A stretch of DNA of 47,568 nucleotides from an uncultured Parabacteroides sp. (GCA_944325335.1 CALUZR010000022.1:1-47568); one strand, 5' to 3'; positions 9,416 through 18,584 are shown, counted from the stretch's first letter. Numbers and translations: made by a program. The notes: generated by a model from the letters alone, not told the origin.

Positions 9416-9584
9416 GGGGTACAAAATGCCGCCTGAATCCCCAGGCAACACAGCGTTCGGGTACAAAGTGTTGCCCGGAAGTTCAGGGAAAGAAGCATCG
9501 GGGTACAAAGTGTCGCCTGAGAATCCGGGCGGGAGATTGTACCCGGACGCCACGTTGCCTGAGGATTCAGGCGGGAGATTGTAT
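9416..9584. repeat. Four 42-bp tandem units, each carrying a hairpin
   Basis: Units begin at about 9417, 9459, 9501 and 9543, a 42-base period. The first three open with GGGTACAAA, and each carries a dyad of the form GCCTGA-N4-TCAGGC (clearest in unit four). The array starts 22 bases after the SUI1 stop and ends just before the helicase gene. Because 42 is a multiple of three, several frames stay open across it; I read this as a side effect, not as coding. Confidence 0.85.
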
Positions 9585-9611
9585 CAAATAAATGACTAAA
9601 AGGAAAGAAAG

Positions 9612-12600
9612 ATGTTGACAATTTATAGGGCATCGGCCGGGGCGGGAAAGACGCACCGCTTGACTGGCGAATATTTGCTCCTGCTCTTTAGCCAGCCGGG
9701 GGCATATCGGCGTATCTTGGCCGTGACCTTTACGAATAAAGCGACGGACGAGATGAAGGGGCGCATCGTCGAGGAGTTGTTCAACCTCTCGGCAGGGCAC
9801 AAGTCGGATTACGTGGAGCTGCTCTCGGGGCGTTATGGATTGGATGAGGCGCAAGTACGAAGCCAGGCACGGAAGATATTGATTGCGATCTTGCACGATT
9901 ATTCCGCCTTCAACATCTCGACCATCGACCGCTTTTTCCAACAAACGATGCGGGCCTTCACGCGCGAAATCGGGCTTCAGGGCGGATATGGCATCGAAAT
10001 GGACCAGGAGTTGGTCCTGCAAGAGGCCGTAGACCGCATGTTGGGCGACTTGGAGAAACCAGAGAACCGCGAGCTCTTGGGCTGGTTGCTCCGTTTTGCC
10101 GAAGACAAGATAGAGGATAGCGGCGAGTGGCACCTCCGGAGCGATATCCTCCGGCTGGGGCGCGAGGTGTTTAAGGAAAGCTACAAGCTCTTTAGCGAGG
10201 AGGTGGCGAAGGATATCCAAGACAAGCAAGCGTTGGCCCAATACCGCGAACGGTTGCAGGGCGTGGTGCGGGGTGTCGAGAAAGAGGTGCGCACGTTGGG
10301 CGAGCGGGGCATGGCGTTGCTTGCGGCCTACGGATTGGATCCGGCTGATTTTAGCGGAGGAAGCCGTTCGCCGATGTTCCATTTCCAGCGTTGGGCGAAG
10401 GGCGAGATGAAGGAACCGACCGCCACGTTCTGCAATCTGGCCGATAATGTGGAGAAGTGTTTCACGAAGAAGACCGAACCCGGCGTGAAGGCTATCATCG
10501 GCACCCTCTTTGAAGATGGATTGAATGATTGCATCAAGGCGGTCATCGCGCGCTTCGGGGACTTGACGGCCTACCGGACCGCCAAAGAGATCATCCGTTA
10601 TTATTATACGTTGGGCATCCTGACCGACCTTTCGCGCGAAATTGCGGCCTATCGCGAGGAAAAGAACCTGATGCTCATAGCCGATACCACCGAACTCTTG
10701 CACCGCGTAATAGCCGGGAGCGATGCCCCTTTCATCTACGAAAAGACCGGTACGCGCATTGACCATTATATGATCGACGAGTTCCAAGACACGAGCAACA
10801 TGCAATGGGCGAACTTCCGCCCCCTCTTGGAGGAGAGCTTGGCGCATGACCGGGAGAACCTCGTGGTGGGCGATGTGAAGCAAAGCATCTACCGTTTCCG
10901 GAATTCGGATTGGAAATTGCTCGACGAGCAGCTCCCGCGCGATTTTGCTCCAGAAGAGGTGCGGGAAGAGACCTTGAAGGACAACTGGCGAAGTGCGCGG
11001 AACATTGTCGAGTTCAACAACTCCCTCTTCACCCTCGCCCCCTATCTCTTGCAACAAATGTATAACGCGGCGTTGGAGGAATCCTCGTTGGGCGAAACCG
11101 AACGGGCGTTGTTCTCCACCCGTATCATGTCGGCTTACCACCATGTGTACCAACGTGTCCCGAAACCTTTCCAAAAGAAGGCGGGGCATGTGCAAATCGA
11201 TTTCATCCCGCAAGAGGATACCGATTGGAAAGAGGAATCCTTATCCCGCTTGCCCGAGGCATTGCAACGCCTCCAGACGAAGGGATATGCGTTGAAGGAT
11301 ATCGCCATCCTCGTGCGGACGAACCAGGAGGGCGCCCTCGTGGCGGATTACTTATTGCGCTATAAGGAGGTGCATCCGGGGGATGGTTTCCGGTACGATA
11401 TCATATCCGATGATGCGTTGTACGTGAATAGCGCCTCGTCGGTCCGTTTCCTCGTCCTCTTGATGCGCCACCTGAAGAACCCCGAAGAGCGGACGTATGC
11501 CGAGATGGCCCGTTTCGCCTACCGTATCCTCACGCGGGGCGAAGATTATACGCCGGAAGAGATGCAAGCCTTGTCCCGCTTGGCCATGCTCCCGCTTTAC
11601 GAGATGGTAGAGGAGCTTTTCCGCCTCTTTTCGCCCTATATCCCAGAGAATGAGCCTGTATTCGTGCAAGCCTTCTTGGATATGGCGTTGGAGTTTTCCC
11701 AGAAAGAAAATGCCGATTTGGGGAATTTCCTTGCGTGGTGGGACGAGTCGGGGTGCCGGAAGACCATTACCACGCCCGATGGGCAAGATGCCATCCGCAT
11801 CCTGACGGTGCATAAATCGAAGGGATTGGGGTTTCGTGCCATCCTGCTTCCCTTCTGCGATTGGGAAATCGACCATAAACCCATGAAACCGGTCATCCTC
11901 TGGTGCCACCCGAAGGAGAAGCCTTTCAACCAGATGCACCTGGTGCCGGTGCGTTATGGCATGGCGTTGGGCGATACCCTCTTCGCGCGGGATTATTTCG
12001 AAGAGAAGCTCCATGCGTATATCGATAACCTGAACACCTTGTATGTAGCCCTGACGCGCGCGAAAGAGGAGCTGGTACTCTTCGCACCCCGTCCGAAGAA
12101 GGTGAAGGAAGGGGGCGGGCTGGAGAAGCTCTCCGGCATGGCCGACCTCCTCTGGTGCGCCTTGCAACAACGCGTGGAGGATACTCCCGAGGGCGAACCC
12201 CTCCTGGATCTCTCCCAAGCATTTACGCCTGAAGCGAACCATTTCGAGCTGGGTGCGGATTGGATCCCGGCACGAAAGGCGGAAATGATGCCTACCGAAG
12301 AAATATTCATAACTACGTTTCCTTCCGTTCCTAACGAGAAACGTTTGCATTTACGCCTAAGAGGGAAAGGGTTCTTCTTTGATAACGAAGCGCGCAAGTA
12401 CGGGACGTTGATGCACGAGGTATTGAGCGGCATCCGGGTGCCGGAGGATGTCCCCCAGGCGGTGCACGGGTATCGTTTGCAAGGAGTTATCAACCGGGAG
12501 GAGGAGATGCGGCTGGTCGAACGGATTGAGGCTTGCCTCGCGCTTCCCGAAGTGCGGCGTTGGTATGACGGGACGGGGCGGGTGCTGAACGAGGTGGATA

Positions 12601-12821
12601 TCCTCTCGACGGATAACACCTCCCGACGTCCCGACCGGGTGATGATCTACGGGGATGAGGTGGTCGTATTGGATTATAAATTTGGCGAAAAACCCCAAAA
12701 GCGTTACCAACGCCAGGTGCGGGATTATATGGGATTGATCGCCCGGATGGGTTATAAACAGGTATCGGGATACTTGTGGTATGTCACATTAGGGCGGATA
12801 GAACGGGTGAATGTTTTGTGA
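9612..12821 (+). CDS. UvrD/RecB-like helicase with PD-(D/E)XK nuclease (AddA-like)
   Basis: The 1069-residue protein is a superfamily 1 helicase-nuclease for double-strand break repair. Walker A is ASAGAGKT at 7-14. Helicase motifs follow in AVTFTNKATDEMKGR, DEFQDTSNMQW and VVGDVKQSIYRFR, and the late motifs ILTVHKSKGL and LYVALTRAKEEL. The C-terminal nuclease has Asp1008 (RPDRV), DYK at 1021-1023 and a QVRDYM helix, so it appears active. The usual partner, an AddB-like nuclease, is not next to it. AddA versus RecB naming is uncertain. Confidence 0.9.
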   Translation: MLTIYRASAGAGKTHRLTGEYLLLLFSQPGAYRRILAVTFTNKATDEMKGRIVEELFNLSAGHKSDYVELLSGRYGLDEAQVRSQARKILIAILHDYSAFNISTIDRFFQQTMRAFTREIGLQGGYGIEMDQELVLQEAVDRMLGDLEKPENRELLGWLLRFAEDKIEDSGEWHLRSDILRLGREVFKESYKLFSEEVAKDIQDKQALAQYRERLQGVVRGVEKEVRTLGERGMALLAAYGLDPADFSGGSRSPMFHFQRWAKGEMKEPTATFCNLADNVEKCFTKKTEPGVKAIIGTLFEDGLNDCIKAVIARFGDLTAYRTAKEIIRYYYTLGILTDLSREIAAYREEKNLMLIADTTELLHRVIAGSDAPFIYEKTGTRIDHYMIDEFQDTSNMQWANFRPLLEESLAHDRENLVVGDVKQSIYRFRNSDWKLLDEQLPRDFAPEEVREETLKDNWRSARNIVEFNNSLFTLAPYLLQQMYNAALEESSLGETERALFSTRIMSAYHHVYQRVPKPFQKKAGHVQIDFIPQEDTDWKEESLSRLPEALQRLQTKGYALKDIAILVRTNQEGALVADYLLRYKEVHPGDGFRYDIISDDALYVNSASSVRFLVLLMRHLKNPEERTYAEMARFAYRILTRGEDYTPEEMQALSRLAMLPLYEMVEELFRLFSPYIPENEPVFVQAFLDMALEFSQKENADLGNFLAWWDESGCRKTITTPDGQDAIRILTVHKSKGLGFRAILLPFCDWEIDHKPMKPVILWCHPKEKPFNQMHLVPVRYGMALGDTLFARDYFEEKLHAYIDNLNTLYVALTRAKEELVLFAPRPKKVKEGGGLEKLSGMADLLWCALQQRVEDTPEGEPLLDLSQAFTPEANHFELGADWIPARKAEMMPTEEIFITTFPSVPNEKRLHLRLRGKGFFFDNEARKYGTLMHEVLSGIRVPEDVPQAVHGYRLQGVINREEEMRLVERIEACLALPEVRRWYDGTGRVLNEVDILSTDNTSRRPDRVMIYGDEVVVLDYKFGEKPQKRYQRQVRDYMGLIARMGYKQVSGYLWYVTLGRIERVNVL

Positions 12822-12845
12822 TATCCGTAAAAATAGATACTTTTG
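12815..12845 (+). promoter_or_regulatory. Bacteroidota-type promoter of the psd-pssA operon
   Basis: TTTG at 12815-12818 and TACTTTTG at 12838-12845 are separated by 19 bases, an almost ideal match to the consensus. The -33 box overlaps the last codons of the helicase gene. The psd start follows 26 bases downstream. Confidence 0.7.
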
Positions 12846-12871
12846 CAAACTAATATCGAACGCGAGCGAAA

Positions 12872-13537
12872 ATGAAAGTACATCGAGAAGGAACCGGCTT
12901 TTTATTGACGTTGTTTACCCTCTTCTTTGTGGTGAACGTGACGTTGTACCATACCATAGGGAAGAACCATCTTTTCTATGGGGTTTTGTTGTTGACTTCT
13001 GTGTTCTTCTTATTGGTGTTGAACTTCTTCCGGAGTCCTGCGCGCCGCTTCCCGTATGATTCGGAGGGGCTGGTGATCGCACCGGCCGATGGGACGATTG
13101 TGGCTATCGAGGAGGTGATGGAGCATGAAATCTTGCATCGCCCCTGCTTGCAGATTTCCATTTTCATGTCTATTTTCAATGTCCATGCCAATTGGTTTCC
13201 CGTGAATGGGACGGTGAAATACGTATCGCACCAGAATGGACGCTTCATGGCGGCCTATCTCCCGAAGAGCAGTACGGAGAATGAGCGTTCGACCATCATC
13301 ATCACCACCCGAAGCGGGGTGGAGGTCATGGCACGCCAGATAGCAGGTGCCCTCGCGCGGCGTATCGTGACGTATGCCAAGCCGGGTGATAAATGCCATG
13401 TGGACGAGCAGATGGGGTTCATCAAGTTCGGTTCGCGGGTGGATGTCTATATCCCGCTCGGTTCGGAGGTATTGGTCGAAATGGACCAGAAGGTGACGGG
13501 AAACCAGACGCCCATCGCCCGTTTAGTGAAACTTTAA
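12872..13537 (+). CDS. psd: Phosphatidylserine decarboxylase proenzyme
   Basis: This enzyme makes phosphatidylethanolamine from phosphatidylserine at the inner membrane. The 221-residue protein is of the short, archaeal-like type. Two hydrophobic segments lie near residues 11-50. The conserved core reads [26 protein letters not shown] and [11 protein letters not shown]. Gly187-Ser188 is the self-cleavage site that yields the pyruvoyl group. It is followed 15 bases later by pssA, which makes its substrate. Confidence 0.94.
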   Translation: MKVHREGTGFLLTLFTLFFVVNVTLYHTIGKNHLFYGVLLLTSVFFLLVLNFFRSPARRFPYDSEGLVIAPADGTIVAIEEVMEHEILHRPCLQISIFMSIFNVHANWFPVNGTVKYVSHQNGRFMAAYLPKSSTENERSTIIITTRSGVEVMARQIAGALARRIVTYAKPGDKCHVDEQMGFIKFGSRVDVYIPLGSEVLVEMDQKVTGNQTPIARLVKL

Positions 13538-13552
13538 AAAGGAGATATCACA

Positions 13553-14248
13553 ATGAAAATCCTGAAATACATTCCCAATACGATCACTTGCCTGAACCTG
13601 GCATCGGGGTGCATGGCTATCGTGATGGCTTTCGAAGGGCATTTGCAAGGGGCTATCCTCTGGATCATGATGGCCGCTTTCTTCGACTTTATGGATGGCT
13701 TGACGGCCCGCCTCCTGAAGGCTTACTCGCCTTTGGGGAAGGAATTGGATTCGCTTTCCGACGTGGTGAGCTTCGGTGTTGCCCCGGGCATGGCGCTTTA
13801 CGTGTTGCTCCGCCAAGCCGTGGCTTCGATGGGTGGAGGCGAAGGGTTGGCTTATTTGCCCTATTTGGCGTTCGTGATTCCGGTATTCTCCGGGTTGAGG
13901 TTGGCGAAATTCAACCTGGATGAGCGGCAAACCAGCTCGTTCATCGGGATGCCCGTACCGGCCCATGCGTTGTTTTGGGGTTCGTTGGTGTGTTATGTGC
14001 AACCGGTATTGCCCGTAGGGGCGGGGTGGGTGTTGTATGGAGGGCTGGTGTTGGCGTTCCTTTCTTCTTATTTGCTGGTGTCGGAAATACCGATGTTCTC
14101 CATGAAGGTAAAGACATTGGCTTGGCGGGGGAATGAGGTGCGCTATGTATTGCTGGTGTGCGGACTCCTGTTCATCGCTTTCTTTGGTTTCTTGGGCGTG
14201 GCTGGTACGGTGGTACTCTATTTTATCCTATCGCTTTTTAATAAATAA
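13553..14248 (+). CDS. pssA: CDP-diacylglycerol-serine O-phosphatidyltransferase
   Basis: This membrane enzyme joins serine to CDP-diacylglycerol to give phosphatidylserine. The 231-residue protein has about seven membrane segments. The CDP-alcohol phosphotransferase signature is complete from residue 48: DG-x2-AR, then G, then Asp-x3-Asp (DFMDGLTAR, GKELDSLSD). The start PNTITCLNLASGCMA is typical. It forms one operon with psd upstream and the small DUF4834 gene 3 bases downstream. Confidence 0.95.
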   Translation: MKILKYIPNTITCLNLASGCMAIVMAFEGHLQGAILWIMMAAFFDFMDGLTARLLKAYSPLGKELDSLSDVVSFGVAPGMALYVLLRQAVASMGGGEGLAYLPYLAFVIPVFSGLRLAKFNLDERQTSSFIGMPVPAHALFWGSLVCYVQPVLPVGAGWVLYGGLVLAFLSSYLLVSEIPMFSMKVKTLAWRGNEVRYVLLVCGLLFIAFFGFLGVAGTVVLYFILSLFNK

Positions 14249-14251
14249 TAT

Positions 14252-14512
14252 ATGATTATCAAGTTTCTTTTCTTCTTTGTATTTCTTTTCTTCGTGCTTG
14301 TCTTCTTGCTGGGATTTTCCATCCTGCGGGGCGTGAAGCGTTTGTTCTTTGGCGATAGTGGGCGGAAAGGGCGGCGTACCTCGTCGGCTTCTTCCTCTTC
14401 CTCTTCGTATGCGGAAGAGATGGAGGGTGGCGAACCGCGCGTCCGTCGGCGTAAGAAAGTCTATGACCGCCATGAAGGGGAGTATGTAGATTACGAAGAG
14501 GTGAAAGAGTGA
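14252..14512 (+). CDS. DUF4834-family small membrane protein
   Basis: This 86-residue protein has one strongly hydrophobic N-terminal segment (about residues 3-28, rich in Phe). A basic, serine-rich and then charged tail ends in RKKVYDRHEGEYVDYEEVKE. The tail resembles DUF4834 proteins of Bacteroidales, whose role is unknown. Its position 3 bases after pssA suggests co-transcription. It converges with tadA, whose stop lies 2 bases away, leaving no room for a terminator between them. Confidence 0.75.
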   Translation: MIIKFLFFFVFLFFVLVFLLGFSILRGVKRLFFGDSGRKGRRTSSASSSSSSYAEEMEGGEPRVRRRKKVYDRHEGEYVDYEEVKE

Positions 14513-14513
14513 A

Positions 14514-14957
14514 TCACCTCCGCCCCTGGAAGAAGCGCCGCATCTCGTCGGCACATTCCGCTTCCAATACCCCTTTCCGGACGATGGTCTTTGGATGAAG
14601 CGCCTCGGGTGCATAACGCGTGAAGCCTCGTTTCGCATCCGGTGCACCATACACCACGGCTTCGAGCTGCGACCATCCGATGGCCCCCGCACACATCACG
14701 CAGGGTTCGACCGTCACATAGAGTGTGCACCCCGTCAAGTATTTGGCACCTAATACGTTCGTGGCGGCCGTAATGGCCAGCATCTCCGCATGGGCGGTCA
14801 CATCATTCAGGCGTTCCGTCTCGTTGTGCGCGCGGGAAAGGATGCGTCCGTGGCATACCACGACCGCCCCTACCGGCACTTCCCCCTCTTCGGCGGCCAT
14901 TTGCGCTTCGAGGAGCGCTTGCTTCATGAAATAAGTATCGTCGTAGGGCTGTATCAT
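14514..14957 (-). CDS. tadA: tRNA-specific adenosine deaminase (TadA-like nucleoside deaminase)
   Basis: The enzyme deaminates adenosine 34 of tRNA-Arg(ACG) to inosine. The 147-residue protein has the zinc site His56-Ala-Glu58 (HAEMLAI) and PCVMC (Cys86, Cys89), with the TadA-like segment EGEVPVGAVVV near residue 24. Guanine deaminases share the fold, but this length and the MCAGAIGWSQ segment fit TadA. The start codon overlaps the upstream stop by one base (TAATG), which suggests translational coupling. Confidence 0.88.
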   Translation of the reverse strand: MIQPYDDTYFMKQALLEAQMAAEEGEVPVGAVVVCHGRILSRAHNETERLNDVTAHAEMLAITAATNVLGAKYLTGCTLYVTVEPCVMCAGAIGWSQLEAVVYGAPDAKRGFTRYAPEALHPKTIVRKGVLEAECADEMRRFFQGRR

Positions 14958-15187
14958 TATCTTCGCATTTCGTTTTCGTTGAACAGGGTAGGATAGTCTT
15001 CCTCCAGCGTGCGGACGATGTGCGTGAGGATCGTCTCGCGATACCAGCGGGATTTGTTCGCGATCTTATACCGCGCGAGGTAGCGTTGCACGGCCTTATG
15101 CTCCTCGTCGTTGAGCATGAACGTGACTTTATGGACGCGCGGGTGGTTCGGTTGCGCCGCCGAGTATTTCCTGGTTTGCTTCTTCAT
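14957..15187 (-). CDS. Small basic protein, possible ribbon-helix-helix type
   Basis: I do not recognise a named family. The 76-residue protein begins with a basic tail (KKQTRKYSAAQPNHPRVHK), then a short strand (VTFMLND) followed by two helical stretches (EEHKAVQRYLARYKI and SRWYRETILTHIVRTLEEDY). Strand-helix-helix order is that of MetJ/Arc repressors and relaxosome accessory proteins. It overlaps tadA by one base and is probably co-transcribed. A DNA-binding role is inference only. Confidence 0.6.
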   Translation of the reverse strand: MKKQTRKYSAAQPNHPRVHKVTFMLNDEEHKAVQRYLARYKIANKSRWYRETILTHIVRTLEEDYPTLFNENEMRR

Positions 15188-15228
15188 CTATCCTGTCTAT
15201 TTCATTTGAGCGTGTAAAAGTACACATT

Positions 15229-15400
15229 TTTAATGAAGAATGAAGAATTATTTGAATGAAGAATTTCCATCCGGGGGGAATATGGCACGCAGATAAACGC
15301 AGATTAGGCAGATGACCGCAGATTTTTTATTTGGCTTCGCATACTAAATTAAAAAAGAAGATCTGTGGTCATCTGTCCAATCTGTGTCATCTTGTGTGCC
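15229..15400. repeat. Family C arm plus family A inverted repeat (copy A1)
   Basis: Bases 15229-15280 carry a GAATGAAGAATT-rich arm ending in a G run (family C). Bases 15284-15400 form a family A hairpin. The left arm, GGCACGCAGATAAACG..., pairs imperfectly with the right arm ending ...ATCTTGTGTGCC, about 40 bases per side, around a loop with GGCTTCGC. It occupies most of the gap between the small basic gene and the thioredoxin gene. Confidence 0.9.
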
Positions 15401-15448
15401 ATTACCCTATTATACTTTCTCCTTTCTCCTAATGCTATGCATATATAG

Positions 15449-15507
15449 CGGAATTCATGCCTATGATCGTTTCCGTTTATAACTATAATTGCCGGAATTC
15501 ATGCCTT
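15449..15507. repeat. Short direct repeat GGAATTCATGCCT
   Basis: Two copies of the 13-base word lie about 43 bases apart, at about 15450 and 15494, in the AT-rich stretch 3' of the thioredoxin gene. Nothing else was seen in this part of the gap. Confidence 0.6.
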
Positions 15508-15542
15508 GATTTCCAGCAATTATTAACTATGAAAAAAATACT

Positions 15543-15902
15543 TTACTTTGCCAGCAAGACGTTCTTCACCGCAAAATCTATGTCTGATTTCGACATCAAA
15601 CCTACGTTGATTTTCGGCTTTCCTTGCATCGGGACGAAGAGCAGCGTCGGGATGGAACGGATGTTGAAAAGCGAAGCTAACTCCGGTTCTTGGTCTACAT
15701 CTATTTTATAGACATAGATTTGGTCGGAAAAACGTTCGGCCATGGCATCGAGCGTCGGTGCCAATGCCTGGCATGGTCCGCACCAGGTGGCGAAGAAATC
15801 GATAATCGCCGGTTTGTCGCCCAAGTATTTCCATTGTCCGCTTTCCAATACGTCGGACACGCGGGCGGTAAAGCCCTCTTTGTTCAAATGAATTGCACCC
15901 AT
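15543..15902 (-). CDS. Thioredoxin-like protein
   Basis: This is a 119-residue thioredoxin-fold protein with the classical active site WCGPC (Cys41, Cys44) and the cis-proline segment SIPTLLF. No signal peptide is visible, so it is probably cytoplasmic. I chose the start at 15902 because GGAGA stands 8 bases before that ATG. An ATG 33 bases upstream lacks such a site and would only add a non-conserved tail. It is divergent from the PH-like gene. Which reductant it serves cannot be told. Confidence 0.9.
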   Translation of the reverse strand: MGAIHLNKEGFTARVSDVLESGQWKYLGDKPAIIDFFATWCGPCQALAPTLDAMAERFSDQIYVYKIDVDQEPELASLFNIRSIPTLLFVPMQGKPKINVGLMSKSDIDFAVKNVLLAK

Positions 15903-16038
15903 GTTTAAATCTCCTATTATATAATTTGAAGGCAAAGATACGAAACGAAGCCGTGCGTGTCAAATATAAAATCTTTATCGCCCAATATAGCGTATCGATG
16001 AATAAGTTTTTGTAACTTCGCCCCAAATCGGAATAAAG

Positions 16039-16455
16039 ATGGAAATAGATAGAGAATTCAAATCGAAAGTAGGCTGGATATACCACGTAGGGCTGGGTAT
16101 CATAGCCATTTGCACGATAGGTTCGTTCGTGCAACATAGCCCCGTATTTGTGATGATCGCCCTGCTCTTGGGCTTGATGCTGGCCATCCACATGTTGCTC
16201 AACACGTGGTACCGCATCACGGCGGACGGCTATCTCGTGGCCCATTGCAGCATCTTCCCCGAAAAGCGGATCAAGATAGAAGAGATAACGGCGGTGGAAC
16301 GTAGTGCCATGCCGGTCTCCAGCTATGCGCTCTCGCTCGACCGGTTGATTATATACCAAGGATCGCACCCCTGGCTTCTGGTTTCGCCCACCGACCAGCA
16401 GGAATTTGTGCGTTGCCTCAGGAAGTTTAATCCGGAGATAGAGGTGCGGAATTAA
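16039..16455 (+). CDS. PH-domain-like membrane protein
   Basis: The 138-residue protein has two adjoining membrane segments (about residues 15-32 and 36-55) and then a beta-rich domain with WYRITADGYLVAHCSIFPEKRIKIEEI. This resembles the bacterial PH domain of the YdbT/DUF304 group. The helix LVSPTDQQEFVRCLRKFNPEI closes the domain. Function is unknown. A possible -7 box TAACTTCG lies near 16012. A family A hairpin starts 14 bases after its stop. Confidence 0.72.
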   Translation: MEIDREFKSKVGWIYHVGLGIIAICTIGSFVQHSPVFVMIALLLGLMLAIHMLLNTWYRITADGYLVAHCSIFPEKRIKIEEITAVERSAMPVSSYALSLDRLIIYQGSHPWLLVSPTDQQEFVRCLRKFNPEIEVRN

Positions 16456-16468
16456 TAAGATAATTAAT

Positions 16469-16582
16469 GGCACACAGATGACACAGATCTAACAGATGAC
16501 CACAGATCTTTTTATTTTTGGCTACGCGTCCAATCAAAAAATAAATCTGTGAAAATCTGTCCAATCAGTGTCATCTGTGTGC
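16469..16582. repeat. Family A inverted repeat (copy A2)
   Basis: The left arm starts GGCACACAGATGACACAG and the right arm ends CTGTGTCATCTGTGTGC in the matching orientation. The loop contains the family core GGCTACGCG. It lies between the PH-like gene and lpdA, 14 bases after the former's stop. Confidence 0.93.
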
Positions 16583-16611
16583 TCCCTATAAACCTATAAA
16601 TTCAAAAGAAT

Positions 16612-17958
16612 ATGACATACGATGTTGCCATCATCGGCGGAGGTCCCGCTGGTTATACCGCCGCAGAGAAAGCGGGGAAAGGTGGATTGTCCACCATTTT
16701 GTTTGAGAAGAATGCCTTGGGAGGCGTTTGCTTGAACGAAGGATGCGTACCCACGAAGACGCTCCTTTATTCGGCCAAAGTGTATGATACGATCAAGCAC
16801 GCACCGAAATATGCGGTAAGTGCCGAGAACGCCACGTTCGATTACGCGAAAATCATCGCCCGAAAGAACAAGGTGGTGAAGAAACTGACCGCCGGCATCC
16901 GCCTGAAGATGAAGGAAAACGGCGTGGAGGTCATCTCGGGCGAAGCCTTCATCCAAGGACGTGCCGAGGACGGAACCCTTACGATCACCTCGGGAGGGCA
17001 AACCTACGAAGCGAAGCATCTCCTGATCTGCACCGGTTCGGAGACGGTCATCCCCCCCATCCCAGGATTAGCCGAGACGGAATACTGGACGAGCCGCGAG
17101 GCGTTGCAATGCAAAGAGCTCCCGAAATCGCTGGTCATCATCGGAGGTGGCGTGATTGGCATGGAGTTTGCTTCGTTCTTTAATAGCATGGGGACGGAAG
17201 TCATCGTGGTGGAAATGCTCGATAAGATCTTGGGTGCGATGGATAAGGAACTTTCCGACCTGCTCCAAGCCGAGTATGCCAAACGGGGTGTGAAGTTCTA
17301 TTTAGGACATAAAGTCACGGCCATACATGGGACGGAAGTATCGGTCGAGAAAGAGGGCGAGACCTTGACGCTCGAAGGAGAAAAGATCCTCCTGAGCGTA
17401 GGGCGTCGGCCGGTGACGAAGGGTTTCGGACTGGAAAACCTCCCCGTCGAGCCGTTCCGTAATGGCGTGAAAGTAAACGAATACATGCAAACCTCCCTGC
17501 CCAATGTCTATGCTTGTGGTGATATCACGGCCTTCTCGCTTTTGGCGCATACGGCGGTAAGCGAAGCCGAGGTGGCGATCGACCATATCTTAGGCCATGC
17601 GCATCCGATGAGCTATCGCGCGATTCCGGGCGTGGTGTATACGAATCCGGAAATCGCCGGTGTGGGTAAGACCGAAGAAGAACTCCAAGCCAGCGGTACG
17701 CCTTATACGGTGAAGAAGATCCCGATGGCCTTCTCGGGGCGTTTCGTGGCCGAGAATGAAATGGGCAATGGCGTGTGCAAATTGATACTGGCCGAAGATG
17801 GGACATTGATCGGGGCGCATCTCTTCGGGAATCCAGCATCGGAACTCATCGTAATTGCTGGTATCGCCATCGAAAAGGGGCTGAAGGCGGAGGAAATCAC
17901 CTCGTTCGTTTTCCCACACCCGACCGTGGGCGAAATCATCAAGGAAGCGTTGGGATAA
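16612..17958 (+). CDS. lpdA: Dihydrolipoyl dehydrogenase
   Basis: This flavoenzyme reoxidises lipoamide in 2-oxo acid dehydrogenase or glycine cleavage complexes. The 448-residue protein has the FAD-binding GGGPAG at 9-14, the redox disulfide Cys40-Cys45 (GGVCLNEGCVPTK), a second dinucleotide site (VIIGGGVIGMEFA), and the catalytic His in VFPHPTVGEIIKEAL at the C-terminus. No E1 or E2 genes are adjacent, so the partner complex is not shown here. Confidence 0.94.
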   Translation: MTYDVAIIGGGPAGYTAAEKAGKGGLSTILFEKNALGGVCLNEGCVPTKTLLYSAKVYDTIKHAPKYAVSAENATFDYAKIIARKNKVVKKLTAGIRLKMKENGVEVISGEAFIQGRAEDGTLTITSGGQTYEAKHLLICTGSETVIPPIPGLAETEYWTSREALQCKELPKSLVIIGGGVIGMEFASFFNSMGTEVIVVEMLDKILGAMDKELSDLLQAEYAKRGVKFYLGHKVTAIHGTEVSVEKEGETLTLEGEKILLSVGRRPVTKGFGLENLPVEPFRNGVKVNEYMQTSLPNVYACGDITAFSLLAHTAVSEAEVAIDHILGHAHPMSYRAIPGVVYTNPEIAGVGKTEEELQASGTPYTVKKIPMAFSGRFVAENEMGNGVCKLILAEDGTLIGAHLFGNPASELIVIAGIAIEKGLKAEEITSFVFPHPTVGEIIKEALG

Positions 17959-18006
17959 TTATACCGTGTGCGGTATCTATTTGTGCATTTTATTTGTGCA
18001 TTTTAG

Positions 18007-18130
18007 GGCACGCAGATAAACGCAGATTAGGCAGATGACCGCAGATTTTTTATTGGGCTACGCGGTGTTATCATCAAAAAAATAAAAAAATCTGCGTAAA
18101 TCTGCGCTCATCTGCGTTTATCTGCGTGCC
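18007..18130. repeat. Family A inverted repeat (copy A3)
   Basis: The arms are GGCACGCAGATAAACGCAG and, at the right end, ATCTGCGTTTATCTGCGTGCC. The core GGCTACGCGG lies in the loop. The copy sits 49 bases after lpdA and 3' of the convergent DUF5675 gene, so it could serve both transcripts. Confidence 0.93.
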
Positions 18131-18150
18131 GTAATACACACAAACCTACT

Positions 18151-18177
18151 CCCCCCGAAGGCATTCTTCATTTAATC
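18151..18177. repeat. Family C short repeat supplying a stop codon
   Basis: The sequence CCCCCCGAAGGCATTCTTCATT is the reverse complement of the GAATGAAGAATGCCTTCGGGG motif seen at 21858 and 23354. The TGA stop of the DUF5675 gene lies inside it. Confidence 0.7.
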
Positions 18178-18584
18178 GTAATCCAAACCCCTTCGCCCCG
18201 TTCTTTCGCCTCCACGATGCGCTTCTTCACGCGGTGCACCCAGGTGGCGGAGTTGAGCACCATGCCCTCCACCAGGTTTTCGCCCACGAGGATGCACCCT
18301 TCGGTATCCTCCGGCCGGTTGCCCGCATGGATGCGCACGCCGGTGAACTTAGGCACATGCAGCAGCAAGGGGAGCCACTTTTGGAATCGTTCGGAGAAGG
18401 TGATCACCACGGGGTACCGCCCCTCGGGGATGGCCGTCCGCCCCTTCACCTTCCGCCCCTTCCCGCCCCGGCGGATGTCCCGCCAGGTAGGTTCAAGGGT
18501 GTCACACAGTTTCACGTCGTCTATCGAAAGCTCGCCCAAAGTATAGGCGTCATGCTTCACTTTTCTGGTTAATATCATTTCCAT
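18168..18584 (-). CDS. DUF5675-family protein
   Basis: The protein is 138 residues from the start chosen at 18584; an upstream start at 18611 adds nine residues, and one at 18578 removes two. It matches DUF5675, common next to Bacteroidales smalltalk/HU cassettes and in phages. The core reads GRTAIPEGRYPVVITFS, then VRIHAGNRPEDTEGCILVG, which recalls the His...Ser/Gly-Cys layout of L,D-transpeptidase-like folds. An amidase often fills this position in related loci. It overlaps the preceding primase-like gene by about 30 bases, which suggests co-translation. The catalytic role is unproven. Confidence 0.75.
   Translation of the reverse strand: MEMILTRKVKHDAYTLGELSIDDVKLCDTLEPTWRDIRRGGKGRKVKGRTAIPEGRYPVVITFSERFQKWLPLLLHVPKFTGVRIHAGNRPEDTEGCILVGENLVEGMVLNSATWVHRVKKRIVEAKERGEGVWITIK

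Noticed and set aside
9384..9599. Small gene encoding a 14-residue repeat protein
   Set aside because: It is a translation of the 42-bp array. Several frames are open for the same reason, there is no plausible start signal, and the dyads indicate a noncoding role.
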